A stretch of DNA of 64,000 nt from Fibrobacter sp. GTDB taxonomy: Bacteria; Fibrobacterota; Fibrobacteria; Fibrobacterales; Fibrobacteraceae. Every line of letters starts with the position of its first letter. Positions within the stretch are counted from its first letter, which is position 1. The notes beneath the pieces are model-generated. The model worked only from the letters and a program-made list of their open reading frames with translations. It made no database searches and was not told the DNA's origin. Positions 8,299 to 19,100 of this stretch are shown piece by piece. The stretch lies in assembly GCA_024398875.1 (NCBI GenBank), contig JAKSIJ010000002.1, positions 219,779 through 283,778 on the forward strand, read 5' to 3'. A program made the position numbers and the translations under genes.

Positions 8299-9003
8299 CT
8301 AGACTTTCTCGATGCTCACCACAGAGAGGCTATTCTCATTCACCTTGAACTTCACTTCAAAACCGGCGAAATGAAAACCGTAAATCCGCTCTGGATCCGC
8401 CTGGTAATGGGGCCGCGGGTCCTCCGCTAAAACCGCCTTCAATGTTTCCCGCTTTTCTTCGGGAAGTTTTGCTAGGTCGCTTGCAGCAATTTCAACCTCC
8501 AGGTGATTGAACCGCACGGCCTCCGCAAAACCGCCTGTGGCATCGGGGATTGCGTCAGCGTAGGGGAGGTACGGCTTGATATCCACGATAGGGGTCCCAT
8601 CCATCAAGTCGGCGCCACTCACCACGATTTCGGGCCCCACGTACCCGTTTGCGGAATCGCCCGCATTCAGGCGAATTTCTTCAATCTTCACGCAGCTCAT
8701 GGCGATGGGGTTTGGTCTAAAACTGCTGCGTGTGGCGAAAACGCCCAGCCGCTTGTTCCCGCCCAACCGCGGAGGCCGCACCGTCGGGCTCCAGGAATCC
8801 CGAATGTTCTCGGAGAAAATCCACAAAAGCCACAGGTGGCTGAAACCTTCCAGCCCGCGGAGAGCATCCGCATTCCGGAACTCTGGCATGAACTGGATGG
8901 TGGACCGCAGATTCTTCAAAATACCGCTCTGCCGCGGAATCCCGAACTTTTCCGGAAAGTCGCTTTTGATGTTGGCGATGATTTTGAAGTTGAGAGAATC
9001 CAT
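8299..9003 (-). CDS. trmO: tRNA (N6-threonylcarbamoyladenosine-37-N6)-methyltransferase TrmO
   Basis: The 234-residue product matches the TsaA/YaeB/TrmO family along its length: F-G-I-P-R-Q-S-G near 20-27, then H-L-W-L-L-W, R-P-P-R-L-G-G and the conserved R-S-S-F-R-P-N-P-I-A-M-S. TrmO uses S-adenosylmethionine to methylate t6A37 in tRNA that reads ACY codons. The conserved C-terminal D-P-R-P-x-Y segment is also present. It is a single leftward gene, 87 bases downstream of the ABC-F gene on the same strand. Confidence 0.88.
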   Translation of the reverse strand: MDSLNFKIIANIKSDFPEKFGIPRQSGILKNLRSTIQFMPEFRNADALRGLEGFSHLWLLWIFSENIRDSWSPTVRPPRLGGNKRLGVFATRSSFRPNPIAMSCVKIEEIRLNAGDSANGYVGPEIVVSGADLMDGTPIVDIKPYLPYADAIPDATGGFAEAVRFNHLEVEIAASDLAKLPEEKRETLKAVLAEDPRPHYQADPERIYGFHFAGFEVKFKVNENSLSVVSIEKV

Positions 9004-9131
9004 GTACTAAATGTAGATAAATTCCGTTCATCTTTATAATTTACAGAGAATTTGTCTTCAATGTAAACCTCTTTTATAAAAATATGTTATACTTATTTTG
9101 AACATACTGAAACACGCAGAGGATTGAAATT

Positions 9132-10358
9132 ATGAAGAAAAACATCCCCTATCTCCTTTTCATTGGATTTTCATTTCTATTCATTGCCTGCGGAGGTGGT
9201 GGCGGCGGTGGAACGTTGTTCCCATCTGACGATCAGGATGTATCCAGTAGTTCTGAAGGAAATAAGGGAATTCGTCGTGTATCTTCTTATGACGATATGC
9301 CAACGTGCACTGCTAGACGCGATGGAACAATCTTGTTGGTGGAGGAAATGGATAGTCTCTTTTTCTGCATGTATTTTGAATGGGGGGGTGTAGGTGAATA
9401 CTCATGGGAGAGTGTAGGTGAATATGCTGCTACGAAAAAAGATATGCATCCCTGTGATGAGGAGTATTTTGAACATCTTTACTATATAGGAGATGAAGAG
9501 GAATATCGAATCTGTATAAATGAGGCCTGGAGAGAGTATAACATGGATAGTGTACTAGCGATTTATTGGTCCTTTAAATCTAGCAGTAGTTTTGAAATTT
9601 CCAGTGGATCCACTATGTCCAGTGATTCCAGAGGGTCTAGTGGTTCTCAGTCAGATTTCCCTGCAGGAATAAAGCCGGCTGGCTATTATGATTGCGATTC
9701 CTACAAATGCGTTGCAGATGATTATTTGAATCAAGATATTCTTGAAGAGGGTGGGTATGGTGAATTCCTTGATGATCGCAATGACATGGTCTACAAGGTC
9801 ATAAACCATGAAGGCACGATATGGATGGCACAAAATTTGAATATTGAAGTTAATGATGGAATTCAAAGTTGGTGTTATGATGGTGTGGCTGCATCCTGCG
9901 ACAAGTATGGTCGCTTATATACCTGGGCGGCGGCAGTCGGAAAACTGGAAAATGAATGCGGGGCTGGGTATACCTGCAATCTTCCAAGTGATAACATTCA
10001 AGGTGTATGCCCTGAAGGGTGGCATTTGCCAAACAGGAGAGAGTGGAATGCTTTGGATGGAAGTAATAATGTTAAAATATTGCCGGGACCGACTTTGAAA
10101 TCCCAAAAAGGTTGGGATGATGATGGAAATGGCGATGACATCTATGGCTTTGCGGCGATTCCTGCAGGCGAATATGATCCGAATCTGGAATCTTTCTTTG
10201 GTTCTGGCCATAATGCTTACTTCTGGATGAACGGAGTAGCCATGGGGGAGGATGCCAATCTTGGATATTGTAAGCTACTTAGGTACAACTCTGATAAAAT
10301 TCTGGCGGATTGGTGTGCTAAAACGGAGGGGTATTCTATTCGTTGTGTAATGGACTAA
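9132..10358 (+). CDS. FISUMP-domain lipoprotein
   Basis: The 408-residue product has a lipoprotein signal (hydrophobic core ending F-I-A-C, Cys at about 21), then seven glycines and a Ser/Asp-rich tether. A region with aromatic/acidic residues and spaced cysteines follows. Ser-rich linkers sit near 45-50 and 155-180 (S-S-S-S-F and S-G-S-T-M-S-S-D-S). The last 190 residues are a FISUMP domain: L-D-D-R-N-D-M-V-Y-K-V, W-M-A-Q-N-L-N, the Y-G-R-L-Y-T-W cluster, V-C-P-E-G-W-H-L-P and a final Y-S-I-R-C-V-M-D. A TATACT box at 9088-9093 could be its promoter -10. Its function is unknown. Confidence 0.85.
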   Translation: MKKNIPYLLFIGFSFLFIACGGGGGGGTLFPSDDQDVSSSSEGNKGIRRVSSYDDMPTCTARRDGTILLVEEMDSLFFCMYFEWGGVGEYSWESVGEYAATKKDMHPCDEEYFEHLYYIGDEEEYRICINEAWREYNMDSVLAIYWSFKSSSSFEISSGSTMSSDSRGSSGSQSDFPAGIKPAGYYDCDSYKCVADDYLNQDILEEGGYGEFLDDRNDMVYKVINHEGTIWMAQNLNIEVNDGIQSWCYDGVAASCDKYGRLYTWAAAVGKLENECGAGYTCNLPSDNIQGVCPEGWHLPNRREWNALDGSNNVKILPGPTLKSQKGWDDDGNGDDIYGFAAIPAGEYDPNLESFFGSGHNAYFWMNGVAMGEDANLGYCKLLRYNSDKILADWCAKTEGYSIRCVMD

Positions 10359-10427
10359 ATCGTTTCACTTATTGTTGCCGTTTTTACTACATTTACAGCG
10401 TCTAAAATTTCCTAAAAGGACAATAAA

Positions 10428-11696
10428 ATGGCTAAGAAAGAATCCAAGAAAAAAGTGGTCCTCGCCTATAGCGGTGGACTGGATACCTCTATCATTATTC
10501 CCTGGCTCAAGGAAACCTACGATGTTGAAGTCATCGCCTTTGCTGCTGACCTGGGTCAGAACGATTTCCCGAACGCCAAGGCTCTGGAACAGAAGGCCCT
10601 TGCAACGGGCGCTTCCAAGTGCTATGTGCTGGACTTGAAGAAGGAATTCCTCGAAGAATACGTTTGGCCCACCGTCCGCGCTGGCGCCAAGTATGAAAGC
10701 ACTTACCTCCTGGGAACTTCTTTCGCCCGTCCTCTCATCGCCAAGTATCAGGTGAAGATTGCTGAGAAGGAAGGCGCTTACGCTGTGGCTCATGGTGCTA
10801 CCGGTAAGGGTAACGACCAGGTCCGTTTCGAACTGACCTACGCCGCTCTCAATCCGAAGCTGGAAGTCATCGCTCCGTGGAAGGATCCTCGCTGGACGTT
10901 CCACAGCCGCGAAGACGCTATTGACTACGCTGCTGCTCACAAGATTCCTCTGAACGGCATCAGCAAGAAGAAGATTTACTCCGAAGACGGCAACCTCTGG
11001 CACCTTTCTCACGAAGGTGGCATCCTGGAATTCCCGGATAAGGAACACCAGTATGACATGCTGAAGCACACCAAGACCTTCGAAAAGGCTCCCAACAAGG
11101 CTGCCCACGTGACCATCGGTTTCGAGAAGGGCAATCCGGTTTCCATCAACGGCAAGAAGATGGGCGCAGTGGAACTCTTGGAATTCTTGAACAAGGTCGG
11201 TGGCGACAACGCCTGCGGTCTCTTGGATATCGTTGAAAACCGTCTCGTGGGCCTCAAGAGCCGCGGCGTGTACGAAACTCCGGGTGGCACCCTCCTCTAC
11301 AAGGCTCATGAATGCCTGATGCAGCTGGTGCTGGACAAGGAAACCCTGTTCGAAGCTCAGAAGATGTCTATGACTTATGCTAACCTCGTGTACAATGGCC
11401 AGTGGTTCACTCCGCTCCGCCAGGCTATGGACGCTTTCTTCCAGGAAGTGAATAACGTGGTTACCGGCGAAGTGACTCTCAAGCTCTACAAGGGTAACAT
11501 CATCCCTGCTGGCATCAAGAGCCCCTACAGCCTCTACGACATGGGCCTCGGTGGATTCACTGATGTGGACATGTACGACCAGAAGGATGCAACTGGATTC
11601 ATCCGCTGCTTCGGCCTTCCGCTGAAGACTCGTGCCCTCTTGCTCGGCAAGAAGACCAACGTGGACTTCGGTGGCGTGCCCAGCTTGAAGAAGTAA
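10428..11696 (+). CDS. argG: Argininosuccinate synthase
   Basis: The 422-residue product carries the N-type ATP pyrophosphatase loop A-Y-S-G-G-L-D-T-S near 14-22 and conserved blocks for citrulline and aspartate binding. These include A-H-G-A-T-G-K-G-N-D-Q-V-R-F and S-Y-L-L-G-T-S-like residues (T-Y-L-L-G-T-S). It joins citrulline and aspartate with ATP to make argininosuccinate, the penultimate arginine step. An AAAAGGA site precedes the ATG. The gene stands alone with a strong terminator directly after it; no other arginine genes are nearby. Length and start agree with the family. Confidence 0.97.
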   Translation: MAKKESKKKVVLAYSGGLDTSIIIPWLKETYDVEVIAFAADLGQNDFPNAKALEQKALATGASKCYVLDLKKEFLEEYVWPTVRAGAKYESTYLLGTSFARPLIAKYQVKIAEKEGAYAVAHGATGKGNDQVRFELTYAALNPKLEVIAPWKDPRWTFHSREDAIDYAAAHKIPLNGISKKKIYSEDGNLWHLSHEGGILEFPDKEHQYDMLKHTKTFEKAPNKAAHVTIGFEKGNPVSINGKKMGAVELLEFLNKVGGDNACGLLDIVENRLVGLKSRGVYETPGGTLLYKAHECLMQLVLDKETLFEAQKMSMTYANLVYNGQWFTPLRQAMDAFFQEVNNVVTGEVTLKLYKGNIIPAGIKSPYSLYDMGLGGFTDVDMYDQKDATGFIRCFGLPLKTRALLLGKKTNVDFGGVPSLKK

Positions 11697-11715
11697 CTAA
11701 TCTGAGTCTTACGAA

Positions 11716-11752
11716 AAAGCCTCACATCCTTATAGGATGCGAGGCTTTTTTT
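11716..11752 (+). terminator. Terminator of argG
   Basis: AAGCCTCxCATCC pairs with GGATGxGAGGCTT across a short TTATA-containing loop, followed by seven T residues, 20 bases after the argG stop. Confidence 0.9.
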
Positions 11753-11773
11753 ACGTTTCACAAAGAAGAATTA

Positions 11774-12302
11774 TTATTTTCTTTTTGGACTGAGTGCATT
11801 ATCATCGCAATTTTCTTCGTCAATATCGCAGTTGGTGACTCCGCTGTCGTCATCGTTGTCATCGTAGTCATCGTCAAGTTCACCCTTGGTCTTGCCGTCG
11901 ACATCCTTACACTCTTCTTCAGTTTCTTTCTTGGATTCATCAAATGCCATCTTAGCGGCATCTTCGTCTTCGACGACCTGAGTCATAATTTCGCGGCCAT
12001 CCTTACATTCGACTTTCATGCCTTCGTCTGCATCTTCTGCATCATCTTCGCAATAACCAATATCCGGTCCATCATAAACAAACGTGAATACGCCCTTTTC
12101 AAGTTTACCGGTAACAGTGGCAGTAGTGTCGCCATCCGGTAGTGACGGACTTGAAGCTTGTCGCATCAGAAGTGAACTTGCAGTGTACAATAGCACCATC
12201 GCCAGAACCAGAGTTGGAACCGCTGGAGGAATCGTCACCGCAAGCCATGAGGCCGAAAGCGGCAAAGAGGGAAAGCGTGAGGGTGATTTTTTTCAAAGAC
12301 AT
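11774..12302 (-). pseudogene. Small acidic lipoprotein gene broken by a frameshift
   Basis: Translation begins at the ATG at 12302 behind a GGAGATA site. It gives a lipoprotein signal (L-F-A-A-F-G-L-M-A-C) and a G-D-D-S-S-S-G linker, then V-H-C-K-F-T-S-D. Near 12135-12150 the frame must change by one base to continue into a coherent second half (T-G-K-L-E-K-G-V-F-T-F-V-Y-D-G, then paired cysteines and a long Asp/Glu-rich tail) that stops at 11774. Without the shift the first frame ends after 66 residues from this ATG. Either a real indel has inactivated the gene or the assembly has a base error. The product family is unknown. Confidence 0.65.
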
Positions 12303-12364
12303 ATTATCTCCTTTTTTTGTACAAAAGTATGTTGTTTTCCACGTGACCTTATTCAAGTGCATCG

Positions 12365-12514
12365 TCATTCAATATCTGTTTCGCCAAGCCGATCCAGTTC
12401 ATCTTGGCATGCCGCATCGCATTCGTCGTCAGCCTTCGTGGAGGATGAACCTCCGCATGCAACGATACCAAAGGTGGCGAGGAGAATGAGGATGGAGGCA
12501 AGTTTTCTAATCAT
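12365..12514 (-). CDS. Very small lipoprotein (49 residues)
   Basis: An AAGGA site lies 8 bases before the ATG at 12514. The product has a textbook lipoprotein signal (M-I-R-K-L..G-I-V-A-C, Cys20), then G-G-S-S-S and a short acidic tail with Cys32 and Cys36. The whole mature peptide is under 30 residues. It is read in the same direction as the neighbouring acidic lipoprotein gene and may be related to it. Its function is unknown. Confidence 0.6.
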   Translation of the reverse strand: MIRKLASILILLATFGIVACGGSSSTKADDECDAACQDELDRLGETDIE

Positions 12515-12574
12515 AAGTTTTCCTTCATTTTATTTTCATTTTTAAGATAGTCATTTTTTGTTGAAGAGTCATTT

Positions 12575-14383
12575 CTAGGGAACAATTATCTCGTATTTCG
12601 CCTTGTTTCCGGCCTCATCTTCTAGTTCGATGGTGATTTTCCCGCCTTTTGGGGGGAGTTTCTTTTTGTCTAGAACGATTTCCTTAGGTTCGGAATCAAA
12701 TTCTGCGGCAATCCACTGGCTCCCGTTTGTGACATTGATGGCGTTACCGTTAAGGATTCCTGCGTATTTATAAAGGAGGGGGATGCGGAGAACGTCTTCC
12801 TTTTTCCCGTAAATCATGGATTTTTCCCAATAGGGTGTTCCTAGTGTAGGAGCCTCGGTGTCATTTAACCAGGAGATGTCCCGTAGTTCGTTGGTGCTGG
12901 CGCATCGCATGCCCTTGTTGGATTGTTTGCTGAAGATGAACCAGTCCCGGCTGGTTTCCCCGAGCCAGTAGAGCGGGGCGCCTGCGGTTGCGCTGTCGAT
13001 GCAGACTTCCCATTTGCCCATGAACTGAAGTCCCTTGGGGTGGAACTCGAAGTAGTCCAGGCTATCGGTGTGGGTGCGGGTTGCGGCAAGAAGGACGGTT
13101 GAACCATCCAGGGGCTTGGTGAGTTTGGAAATTTTTTGAGAAAGATTTGCCTTGCCCAAATCGAAATTCCAAGTCAGGCTTGAATCTGTGGATGTGTGCT
13201 GATAGACCGCGATTTCGCCAGATTCGTTGGGTCCGTCATACTGGATTTTCTGCATTTTGGGGAACTTGCTCACGGCTTTGTTCAGAAATATTACTTTGTT
13301 CGGAAGCGTCTCGCAGAGGTTTTGGGCGAGAACGATTTCCTTATCTCCGATGGCTTTGAATTTGGTTCCTGATTCACAGCGGGACAGGTCCAGCATGGGT
13401 TTTGCGAGGGCGGTAAACAGTGGCGATTCCTGCACTTTTGTCAAGAGGATGGGGGAGTTTCCCTTGCATTTTTGCTGGAAGGAGAATTGCTGCTTGAGGA
13501 TGTGGCCCGCATAATCTTCCACCTCGATGCTGTAGGATTTCTTTGCGGAAAGTTTTGCGTCAATGTAGTGCCAATCGCCGGCGGTATCGGCTTCTTCGGT
13601 CCACAACAGTTCGTCCCGGATGTTCAGCATGGTGGAAAAACGCAAAGTGTCAAGTAGGCTGTTGAAGACTTTATTCTTCCCGTCTAGAAGCGTCACCCGC
13701 CGGACGGACATGGGATTTTCTTTGGGCTCGCGACTGTAATCTGCAATTTTTACCGCGATGTGCATGTTAGTGCCAACCCCACTAGGAACTTCCACACAGC
13801 CATTTTCCAAGGCCACTGGGTCGGTGAATGCAACGTCGGTGCTGTTCCAGGTGGCAATGCCGAAAATCTGGGGGTCCATGGTGTCGCTGACGATGGTGCC
13901 TTTTAAGACGGGGTTGACGATGACGTCTTTATTGATGCGGGTTTCCAGGTGTAGGTGAGGGTTTCCGATGCCGCTACTCCCTGCAAAAGAGAGGGTATCG
14001 CCTTTTTTGTAAGCGACTCCCGGCTTGATTTTGATGTCGTTCTTTTGAGTCTTGTACATTTCCTCAAAAACCAGAGAATCCAATTTGCCGAAACTGCTCT
14101 GGTGGGCGTAAACCCAGGTGACGCCGCTATTTCCCTGATAGTACATGGCTTTTCCGTAGCCAAAGGGGGAGGTTTGGAGTTCTTTTACGATTCCATCTTC
14201 GGGCGCATAGATGACCCAGCCTTCCTCCATGAGGGTGGAGTAATCGAATCCGGCGTGGTAGCGGGTACCACGGTTTTCGCCAAAGGAACTGGTGAGGTAG
14301 GCTTCTTTACCGAAGGGGGAATAGTCGGCGGCTTGTGCTGCAAAAGTGAGTGCGAGAAGGAAAAATGCTGCTTTGAATCTCAT
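12575..14383 (-). CDS. M23-family (LytM-like) secreted peptidase
   Basis: From the ATG at 14383 the product is 602 residues, with a signal peptide (about 1-18, ending A-A-Q-A-A). The N-terminal part is an M23 domain with the zinc-site pattern H-A-G-F-D (His-x3-Asp) and a later H-L-H-L-E. Between them is a longer insertion than in simple LytM domains, including Y-A-H-Q-S-S. The family cuts peptide crosslinks of peptidoglycan. The remaining 400 residues look like beta-sandwich modules; the last has an E-D-E-A-G-N-K-A-like Ig pattern. The gene is divergent from the TPR gene at 14451. Confidence 0.82.
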   Translation of the reverse strand: MRFKAAFFLLALTFAAQAADYSPFGKEAYLTSSFGENRGTRYHAGFDYSTLMEEGWVIYAPEDGIVKELQTSPFGYGKAMYYQGNSGVTWVYAHQSSFGKLDSLVFEEMYKTQKNDIKIKPGVAYKKGDTLSFAGSSGIGNPHLHLETRINKDVIVNPVLKGTIVSDTMDPQIFGIATWNSTDVAFTDPVALENGCVEVPSGVGTNMHIAVKIADYSREPKENPMSVRRVTLLDGKNKVFNSLLDTLRFSTMLNIRDELLWTEEADTAGDWHYIDAKLSAKKSYSIEVEDYAGHILKQQFSFQQKCKGNSPILLTKVQESPLFTALAKPMLDLSRCESGTKFKAIGDKEIVLAQNLCETLPNKVIFLNKAVSKFPKMQKIQYDGPNESGEIAVYQHTSTDSSLTWNFDLGKANLSQKISKLTKPLDGSTVLLAATRTHTDSLDYFEFHPKGLQFMGKWEVCIDSATAGAPLYWLGETSRDWFIFSKQSNKGMRCASTNELRDISWLNDTEAPTLGTPYWEKSMIYGKKEDVLRIPLLYKYAGILNGNAINVTNGSQWIAAEFDSEPKEIVLDKKKLPPKGGKITIELEDEAGNKAKYEIIVP

Positions 14384-14450
14384 GTGGATTAAGCTAGAAA
14401 AATGGGGCGAGCCTTCGCTTTTCAAAAAGAAAATTTATACATTTTGCTAT

Positions 14451-16016
14451 ATGAATATTCGAATTTCTACTCTGGCTTTGGCTCTCGCTGTGGGAGCTTC
14501 TTTTGCGACTGACCCCCGTTTGGAACAAGGCAATGCCTACGCTGCTCAAGGGGAGTACGACAAAGCCATTGCTGAATATCGTGCGGTGTTGGCGGAACAA
14601 CCTCGAAACTCCGAGGCTTATTTTGCGGCTGGTGAAGCCCGCATGATGAAAAAAGATTATAGCGGTGCTATTGCCAACTATCGTTTGGCGTACAAGTACG
14701 AACCCACCATGAGCGCTGCCTACGAAGGTGCGGCAAAGGTTTATGAGGCTTTGGGTCAGAAGGCCAAGGCTGAGGCGGAGCGGGCAAAAGACCCGAAGAA
14801 CAAGCCTGTTGAAGAGGTTGCGCAGGAAACTGCTCCCGCTGCTGAAGCTGCGCCTGTGATGATGCCGATTGAGGCGGGAACAACGGCGCCTACGGAAACC
14901 GCTGCTGAAACAGCCCCGGCACCTGCAACGGCTCCTGCTGCCGAGACTGCTGCGGCGCCTGTTGCCGAGACTGCCGCGGCTCCTGCTGCAACCGCCCCTG
15001 CAGAGACCGCCGCTCCGGCGACTCCTGAGGCTCAGACGGCCTCGGCTACCGCAACAGAACCTCAGAAAGAAACTGCTCCTGCGCAAACGTCGCCCGCTTC
15101 GGCGGTGGCCGCTACTGAACCTGCTCCTACCGAAACAGCCGCCGCTCCTGTTGCTGAACAAGCTCCCGCTGCTGCGGAACCTGCACTGGCGGCACCAGCT
15201 GTAACTTTGCCGGAAGATCCTTTCGAAAGAGGTAAAGCTCTTCTGGCGGAAGGAAAGTTTAAGGAAGCCGCTCCCCTGTGGCGTGAAGTTTTGGCTAAAC
15301 ATCCTGGACATGCCGGCGCCTACTTCTATGCAGGCGTCACCCGTTATGAGATGGGCGAGATGGATAAGGCAGAATTCAACCTGAAAAAAGGTTTGAGTTA
15401 TAAGGAAGAGGGCAATGATGCCAACTTCTACCTGGCTTGCGTCTATCAGAAAACCAAGAAGGAAGAGCAAGAGAAAAAAGCTTTGGCAGCTTACCTCAAG
15501 AAGGCGGCACCTGATGCCAAGTTCCGGAAACAGGCAGAGGAACGCTTTGCTGCACTAACGAAACCGCAGGAGACTGCTGCTGCCGCTTCTGAGGAAACAG
15601 CTCAGGCTACTGCAGAAGCGGCTCCCGCAACAGCAGCGGCACCTGAGGCAACTGTTGCGACTGCCGAATCCGCACCTGCAACAACAGCTGCGGCCGCACC
15701 TACATCGGGCCCGACAGATGTTCCGTCAGTAGCAAATGCCAACAGTCTTTTCAGGTCCGGCGATTTGGAAGGCGCGTTACAGATGTATCGCTCCCTTCTG
15801 GAAAAAGAAATTTCTCCTGACGAGCGCTACTTCTCCATGCTTCAGATGGGCAATATCTATCGCGAAATGCGAGATTTCCACAGCGCAGTGACCCGCTATC
15901 GCGAAGTTGTTCAGCAGTTCCCCGATTCAGATTGGGCGACGGAAGCGGAACGCGCTATGGAAGATGCTGTTTGGCTTGAAAAACACGCCAACGAACTTCC
16001 GCGTCGCGCACGTTAA
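14451..16016 (+). CDS. Exported TPR protein with long Ala/Pro/Thr/Glu linkers
   Basis: The ATG at 14451 starts a signal peptide (A-L-A-L-A-V-G-A-S-F-A). The frame is open further upstream but that part overlaps the divergent peptidase gene. Tetratricopeptide units appear at about 25-105 (G-N-A-Y-A-A-Q-G-E-Y-D-K-A-I-A-E-Y-R), about 255-350 (G-K-A-L-L-A-E-G-K-F-K-E-A) and about 425-505 (N-S-L-F-R-S-G-D-L-E-G-A). They are joined by linkers made nearly only of Ala, Pro, Thr and Glu. TPRs mediate protein contacts. A periplasmic scaffold for envelope machinery is a reasonable inference, not shown. Confidence 0.8.
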   Translation: MNIRISTLALALAVGASFATDPRLEQGNAYAAQGEYDKAIAEYRAVLAEQPRNSEAYFAAGEARMMKKDYSGAIANYRLAYKYEPTMSAAYEGAAKVYEALGQKAKAEAERAKDPKNKPVEEVAQETAPAAEAAPVMMPIEAGTTAPTETAAETAPAPATAPAAETAAAPVAETAAAPAATAPAETAAPATPEAQTASATATEPQKETAPAQTSPASAVAATEPAPTETAAAPVAEQAPAAAEPALAAPAVTLPEDPFERGKALLAEGKFKEAAPLWREVLAKHPGHAGAYFYAGVTRYEMGEMDKAEFNLKKGLSYKEEGNDANFYLACVYQKTKKEEQEKKALAAYLKKAAPDAKFRKQAEERFAALTKPQETAAAASEETAQATAEAAPATAAAPEATVATAESAPATTAAAAPTSGPTDVPSVANANSLFRSGDLEGALQMYRSLLEKEISPDERYFSMLQMGNIYREMRDFHSAVTRYREVVQQFPDSDWATEAERAMEDAVWLEKHANELPRRAR

Positions 16017-16123
16017 TTCATCACACTCGTTGTCGTACTCGCCAATTCGTCGCGCACGTTAAATTTTTTGCGCTCACAGTTAGCCGAGATTGCGTTGTTT
16101 ATTAGAATGCCGCAATCGCTAGT

Positions 16124-19100
16124 TTACTTTTCAGTAGCGGTAAACACGCCGTCCCAGGTTTCGCCTTCGGGAACAGGCGGATTCACTTTGTAGGCTTCGC
16201 AGCGCTTGATGTAGACGTGGCTAGGTGTGGTTCTACTGCCTGGGTCGCGTTCCGGATGGTGAGGCTCGTAATCCAAGCATTCTGTAAAGAGTTCGATAGC
16301 TTTATCCCAATCCATGGCGAGGTAGGCGGCACGTGCCCTTTCCCAAATATCCACCAGCTTGTTGAGAACTTCTTCGTCTTCACTTCCCACTTTTGTTAAT
16401 AGCTCGTAGGTTTTTACGGGTTGGCTCTTACCAATCACGCGGATGGTGTCGAGTGAGCGGTAGATGTAGCGCCCCTTCTCCAAATGCTTTTCGGTGTCTT
16501 CACTGATTTGAATGTAGGCGCCATACTGTTTTGCTGCACTTTCTAGACGGGCGCCCAGGTTCACGGCGTCACCCATCATGGTGTAGTTCTTACGCATGGT
16601 GGAACCCATGTTCCCTGTCACAATATTACCGGAGTTGATACCAATGCGCATATGCATGTCGTGGACAATCTTTGGCCACTTGTCGCCTTCTCCAATCCAT
16701 TTTTTGCGGAGCTTCATCAGTTCCTGTTGCATTTCAACGGCGGCGTCACAAGCACTCTGTGCATGATTGGGAAGAGGCATGGGCGCTCCAAAGAAGGCGA
16801 TGATGGCATCACCTTCATACTTGTCCAGCGTTCCCTTGTTGCGGAGCAGCGTGTCGGTCATGGATGTTAGATATTCGTTCAAAAGTTCAACCAATCGCGT
16901 CGGGTCGCCAATCTTTTCAGAGAATGTGGAGAATCCCTGAATGTCGGTAAAGTAGGCCGTCATGTCGGACTTGGAACCGCCCAAGGTCGGCATGATTTCG
17001 TTGTTCACCATTTCATCAATCAGTTCCGGAGAAATGTACTGCTTAAAAGCGTTGCCCAAGAAGCGCTTCTCCTTGGATTCATAGTAGAACTGCACAATCA
17101 AAGCGATGATGTTGGTGAAAAGCATTACGAGAAGCTGCTTTGCTACACCGATATAAACGCCGTCTTGGAAGTATCGGTAGGCGATGAAGGTGTAGGAGGC
17201 CATCATGATGACGGAGAGCGTAATGGAAATGTAACTCCTGACAAACAGCCCAATAAGTAAGCAAACCAGTGCAAGTAAGATGACGATAATTTGTTGGTAA
17301 TTCTCGTTTAGCATCACCATGTATTTGTCCTTCAAAATGTTTTGAAGAATGGTGGCGTGAATGAGAACGGCGGGGTTCTTTTCCTCGTGTGGTGCAGGCA
17401 CAAAGTCAAACAAGGCCGGTGCTGCAGACCCGAGAATGAAAATTTTCCCCTGATAAAAACCGGGGTCAATGCGGTTCTTCGTTACATCGTAATAGGAAAT
17501 GTGCTGGAAGGCTCGGTTCGCTTCGTTAGTGTTGTAGCGCCCTTGGTAGTTGACGAGGAACCGACCATAATTATCAATGGGGATGCGTTTCACAGGGCCG
17601 AAACGATATTCATTTCCGCCCATTAATTTGTCTACCTCGCTATTTTCTGTACTACGAATTTCTTTTAGGACGGAATCGCTTAAAATGATAAGGTTGGATT
17701 CCCATTTGGATGTTCTGTGGTCGTAGCGGATATCCATGTCCATGGAGAGAAAAGTGGGCTTATCGACGGGGAGTTTGAAAAGGGAGTCCTTGAAAAAGTG
17801 AATCGCGCTTACGATGTAGGGCGTGATTACTGCCTCTTCCTCATTTTCTACATCAGTGAGAATGAACCTGCCTTCACCTTCTTCGTCCTTCTTGATGGTG
17901 ATGCCGTTTCCTATGTCGCGTTCTTCCTCATCCCCCAAATTATTGAACGCATTCGTGTCCAAGTCAATAAGCGCCTTGGCGAGAATGGATTCAAGAAGCT
18001 GCCCTTCAAAAATTTCAAAAGTGAAATCGTTTTCCGCATTTCTGGTGGCGATGATTTTTGAGGAAACGTCAATAAAATCGTCGTTAGTACTGTTGTCAAT
18101 GTCCGCTTTTTTCAACTTATCCCGCAGGGAGAGGAACATGGGGTAACTGAAGCCAGGGTAGGTGGTGTGAAATTTTCCCTTGTAATCGCGGTATACGCCA
18201 AAGGGTTTTCCCACATCAATGTATTCACCCATCTTCACTTGCACATTTGCCGGATCCTGATGGAACAGGTGGAGGATGGTCATGAGGGACATGGTGGAAT
18301 AGATGCGGCTTCCTTCGTCGGGATACAAGTTCGGATCTGGGAAGCGATAGAGCATGGACACGTGGCGGACTACACCGTCGTTGTCCGGATAGGCATTTAC
18401 GGAACCCATGTGGGCTGCGGCATGTGCTAATTCCGGGAAGATGTTATCCAGAAGTTCCTTGTTCTCAATGTTTTCGGGATGGTCAATCTGTTCGTTGGCA
18501 AATGAGGATTCAAAGCCCAGTTCAATGGCGCGGTCAATAGTGCTGAGGGGGCGCCACTGGGATTCATGCTTGTAGGCTTTGGCTTCTTCTACCGTGAAGC
18601 ATACAATGGAATTGCCTCCACCTCTAACGGCTTCGATGAGAAGAGAATCGTAGTTGTAGCTCTTCTGAATGTTATCAAAGAAGGTCTGCCGTACTTTTAG
18701 AGAGTCAAAATATCGCTTTTCGCCGGTGAGGGTACTGTCGTAGATGTAAAAAACATCTTCTGGATCACTAGGCCGCACCTCGCTGGGAATAAACTTGTTC
18801 ATAATGCGGGTGGCTTGGGCTGCCTTTTGCTTTCCGAAGTCTGCATTCTTGAATAGAATATCGAAGCCAATGGCCGAGGCTCCGCCATTCCCTAGGTTTT
18901 TCACCACATTAGCATGGATGGACCGGTCCCATTCGTTGTAGTTACCCAGTTTTGCAAGGGAAGGCTCGTCGATGTCTACAATCAGAATGTTGGGGTCGTA
19001 GTTCTGGGCCAGGGAAACCTTGTCGTCAATGTCGCTTTGCGTTTCTGTTCCAGCTGTAGCCGCTTTGAAGAACATGTCGTAGAAGAGGTATTCCACAGGT

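Noticed and set aside
10365..11309. Minus-strand open frame opposite argG
   Set aside because: A shadow of the argG reading frame; no family features.
14394..15470. Arg/Ser/Gly-rich minus-strand frame opposite the TPR gene
   Set aside because: Produced by the Ala/Pro/Thr/Glu repeats of the real gene read backwards.
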